Below, in pieces: positions 62,566 through 64,000 of a DNA stretch of 64,000 bases. The position numbers were made by a program, and so were the translations under genes. The DNA lies in contig NC_079876.1 in assembly GCF_029227915.1 (NCBI RefSeq), positions 34,393,828-34,457,827 on the forward strand, read 5' to 3'. The notes under the pieces are model-generated. The model had not been told where the DNA came from. It ran no database searches and saw only the letters and a program-made list of their open reading frames with translations. The stretch comes from Hydractinia symbiolongicarpus (Eukaryota > Cnidaria > Hydrozoa > Anthoathecata > Hydractiniidae). Position 1 is the first letter of the stretch; every line of letters starts with the position of its first letter.

Positions 62566-64000
62566 CTAACCGCTTTAACTTAAACGGACAGACACCGTTA
62601 CAAAGTCAATGAAATGTAGTTTTTGAAACTGTCGCTATTTCTTCAGCGCGCGATAACGGATAGGATTGGTCCCGCAGTAAAGAACGACTTATTTATCTAA
62701 ATTTATAAATGAAGCGCTACCACAACGCCCAGTGTAATCGCTGATTTCCGGCAATCACGTCAAATTAAGAGGAATGTTTTTTCTTGGAGTCCATTTGTCT
62801 TATTTATTACATTGATCAGGTCACAGTCCAAAGTTAGTTCAAATATGTCCCACAGTCAATCGTTTCACTGTTAAAAGCGATGCAACCTAGTAATATCACA
62901 TAAATTACGCTAAATACATGTTGGTACGAATATGTGACCCAACCGTTGAAACTCAAACGGACTGACACCGTTAAAAAGTCAATGAAATGTAATTTTTGAA
63001 ACTGTCGCTATTTCTTCAGCGCGCGATAACGGCTAGGATTGGTCGCGCAGTAAAAAATGACTTTTTTATCTTAATTTTTAAATGAAACGTTACCACAGAG
63101 CCCAGTGTAATCGCTAAGTTTCGGCAATCATGTCAAATTAAGAAGAATGTTTTTTCTTGGAGTCCAATTGTCTCCCTTATCACATTTATCAGGTGACAGT
63201 CCAAAGTTAGTTCAATTAAGTTCCACAGTCAATCGTTTCTTTGTTAAAAGCGATGAAACCTAGTAATATCAAAAAGATATCGCTAAATACATGTTGGTAC
63301 GAATATGTGACCCAACCGTTGAAACTCAAACGGATTGACACCGTTAGAAGGTCAATGAGTTGTAGTTTTTGAAACTGTCGCTAATTCTTCAGCGCGCGAT
63401 AACGGATAGGATTGATGCCACAGTAAAGAACGACTTATTTATCTAAATTTTTTAATGAAGTGCTACCACAACGCCCAGTGTAATCGCTGATTTCCGGCAA
63501 ACACGTCAAATTAAGAGGAATGTTATTTCTTGGAGTCCAATTGTATCCTTTATCACATTTATCAGGTGACAGTCCAAAGTTAGTTCAATTAAGACCCACA
63601 GTCAATCGTTTCATAGTTAAAATCGATGCAACCTAGTAATATCACAAAAATATCGCTAAATACATGTTTGTACGAATATGTGACCTAACCGCTTTAACTT
63701 AAACGGACAGACATCGTTAGAAAGTCAATGAAATGTAGTTTTTGAAACTGTCGCTATTTCTTCAGCGCGCGATAACGGATAGGATTGGTCCCGCAGTAAA
63801 GAACGACTTATTTATCTAAATTTATAAATGAAGCACTACCACTTCGCCCAGTGTAATCGCTGATTTCCGGCAATCACGTCAAATTAAGAGGAATGTTTTT
63901 TCTTGGAGTCCATTTGTCTCATTTATTACATTGATCAGGTCACAGTCCAAAGTTAGTTCAAATATGTCCCACAGTCAATCGTTTCTTTGTTAAAAGCGAT

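Larger units (their letters stand above)
17309..64000 (+). repeat. 373-bp satellite array, right arm
   Basis: About 126 further monomers, in the same orientation and the same family as the left arm. They continue to the last base, where the window ends inside a monomer. Apart from three shortened monomers and a few indels of about 6-21 bp, the array is uninterrupted. Short ORFs of 64-68 codons at 21014, 22566, 26532, 33994, 36234, 48555 and 50766 all read the same part of a monomer and are not genes. No non-satellite sequence was seen in these 46.7 kb. Confidence 0.97.
57001..64000 (+). repeat. Right-end block, nested 4-, 9- and 13-monomer periods
   Basis: About 19 monomers, many with 'acatgtttgtacgaatatg' and 'gtgacctaacc'. 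The rare 'ggcactcatgtcaaattaacaag' occurs at 57530, 60886 and 62377 (3356 and 1491 bp apart). 'ggtcgcgcagtaaaa' occurs at 58194 and 63041 (4847 bp, 13 monomers). 'ttcaaatatgtcccac' occurs at 57991, 59483, 62838 and 63957. All spacings are whole numbers of monomers. There is no gene. Confidence 0.8.

Noticed and set aside
1-64000. CRISPR array
   Set aside because: The repeating unit is 373 bp with no short repeat/unique spacer alternation, and the context is eukaryotic satellite.

Overview
The window is almost entirely one satellite DNA array. It is AT-rich tandem repeat with a monomer of about 373 bp, repeated roughly 168 times head to tail on one strand, and it runs off both ends of the window. 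The only other thing in it is a 5'-truncated non-LTR retrotransposon at about 15677-17308. This carries the only credible protein-coding sequence, a 509-codon reverse transcriptase fragment. I see no host genes, tRNA, rRNA, CRISPR array or bacterial signals. The layout (long satellite, higher-order repeats, Jockey/CR1-like element ending in AATAAA and an A-rich tail) points to a eukaryote. The style of the reverse transcriptase suggests an invertebrate animal such as a cnidarian or mollusc, but the species cannot be fixed from this window.

The satellite is not uniform. Monomers fall into at least two diverged haplotypes plus several local subfamilies. They are arranged in higher-order repeats (HORs) whose size changes along the window. 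1-3530: irregular mix of A and B monomers. 3531-9950: 4-monomer HOR, period 1491 bp, a little over four copies. 9951-15676: irregular mix. 15677-17308: retrotransposon. 17309-24340: 9-monomer HOR of about 3.22 kb, in which one monomer carries a 136-bp internal deletion. 24340-32420: irregular, first appearance of a 'tgtgttcttt' subfamily. 32421-36900: two copies of a 6-monomer, 2240-bp unit with one difference seen by eye. 37091-42316: two copies of a 7-monomer, 2613-bp unit, nearly identical. 42317-45200: irregular. 45200-47300: 2-monomer HOR of about 747 bp. 48281-57000: 6-monomer HOR that decays into 5-, 4- and 3-monomer versions through hybrid monomers. 57000-64000: 4-monomer HOR of 1491 bp nested in 9- and 13-monomer relations.

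Nothing here forms a metabolic or defence pathway. The biology is that of a satellite being homogenised by unequal exchange and local amplification, as in centromeric or pericentromeric arrays. The short ORFs inside monomers recur with the repeat period and are by-products of the repeat, not genes. The most interesting leads are the ladder of HOR sizes, the hybrid monomers that mark exchange points, the conserved CCGTT/AACGG motif cluster in each monomer, and the single retroelement insertion that tags one HOR copy.
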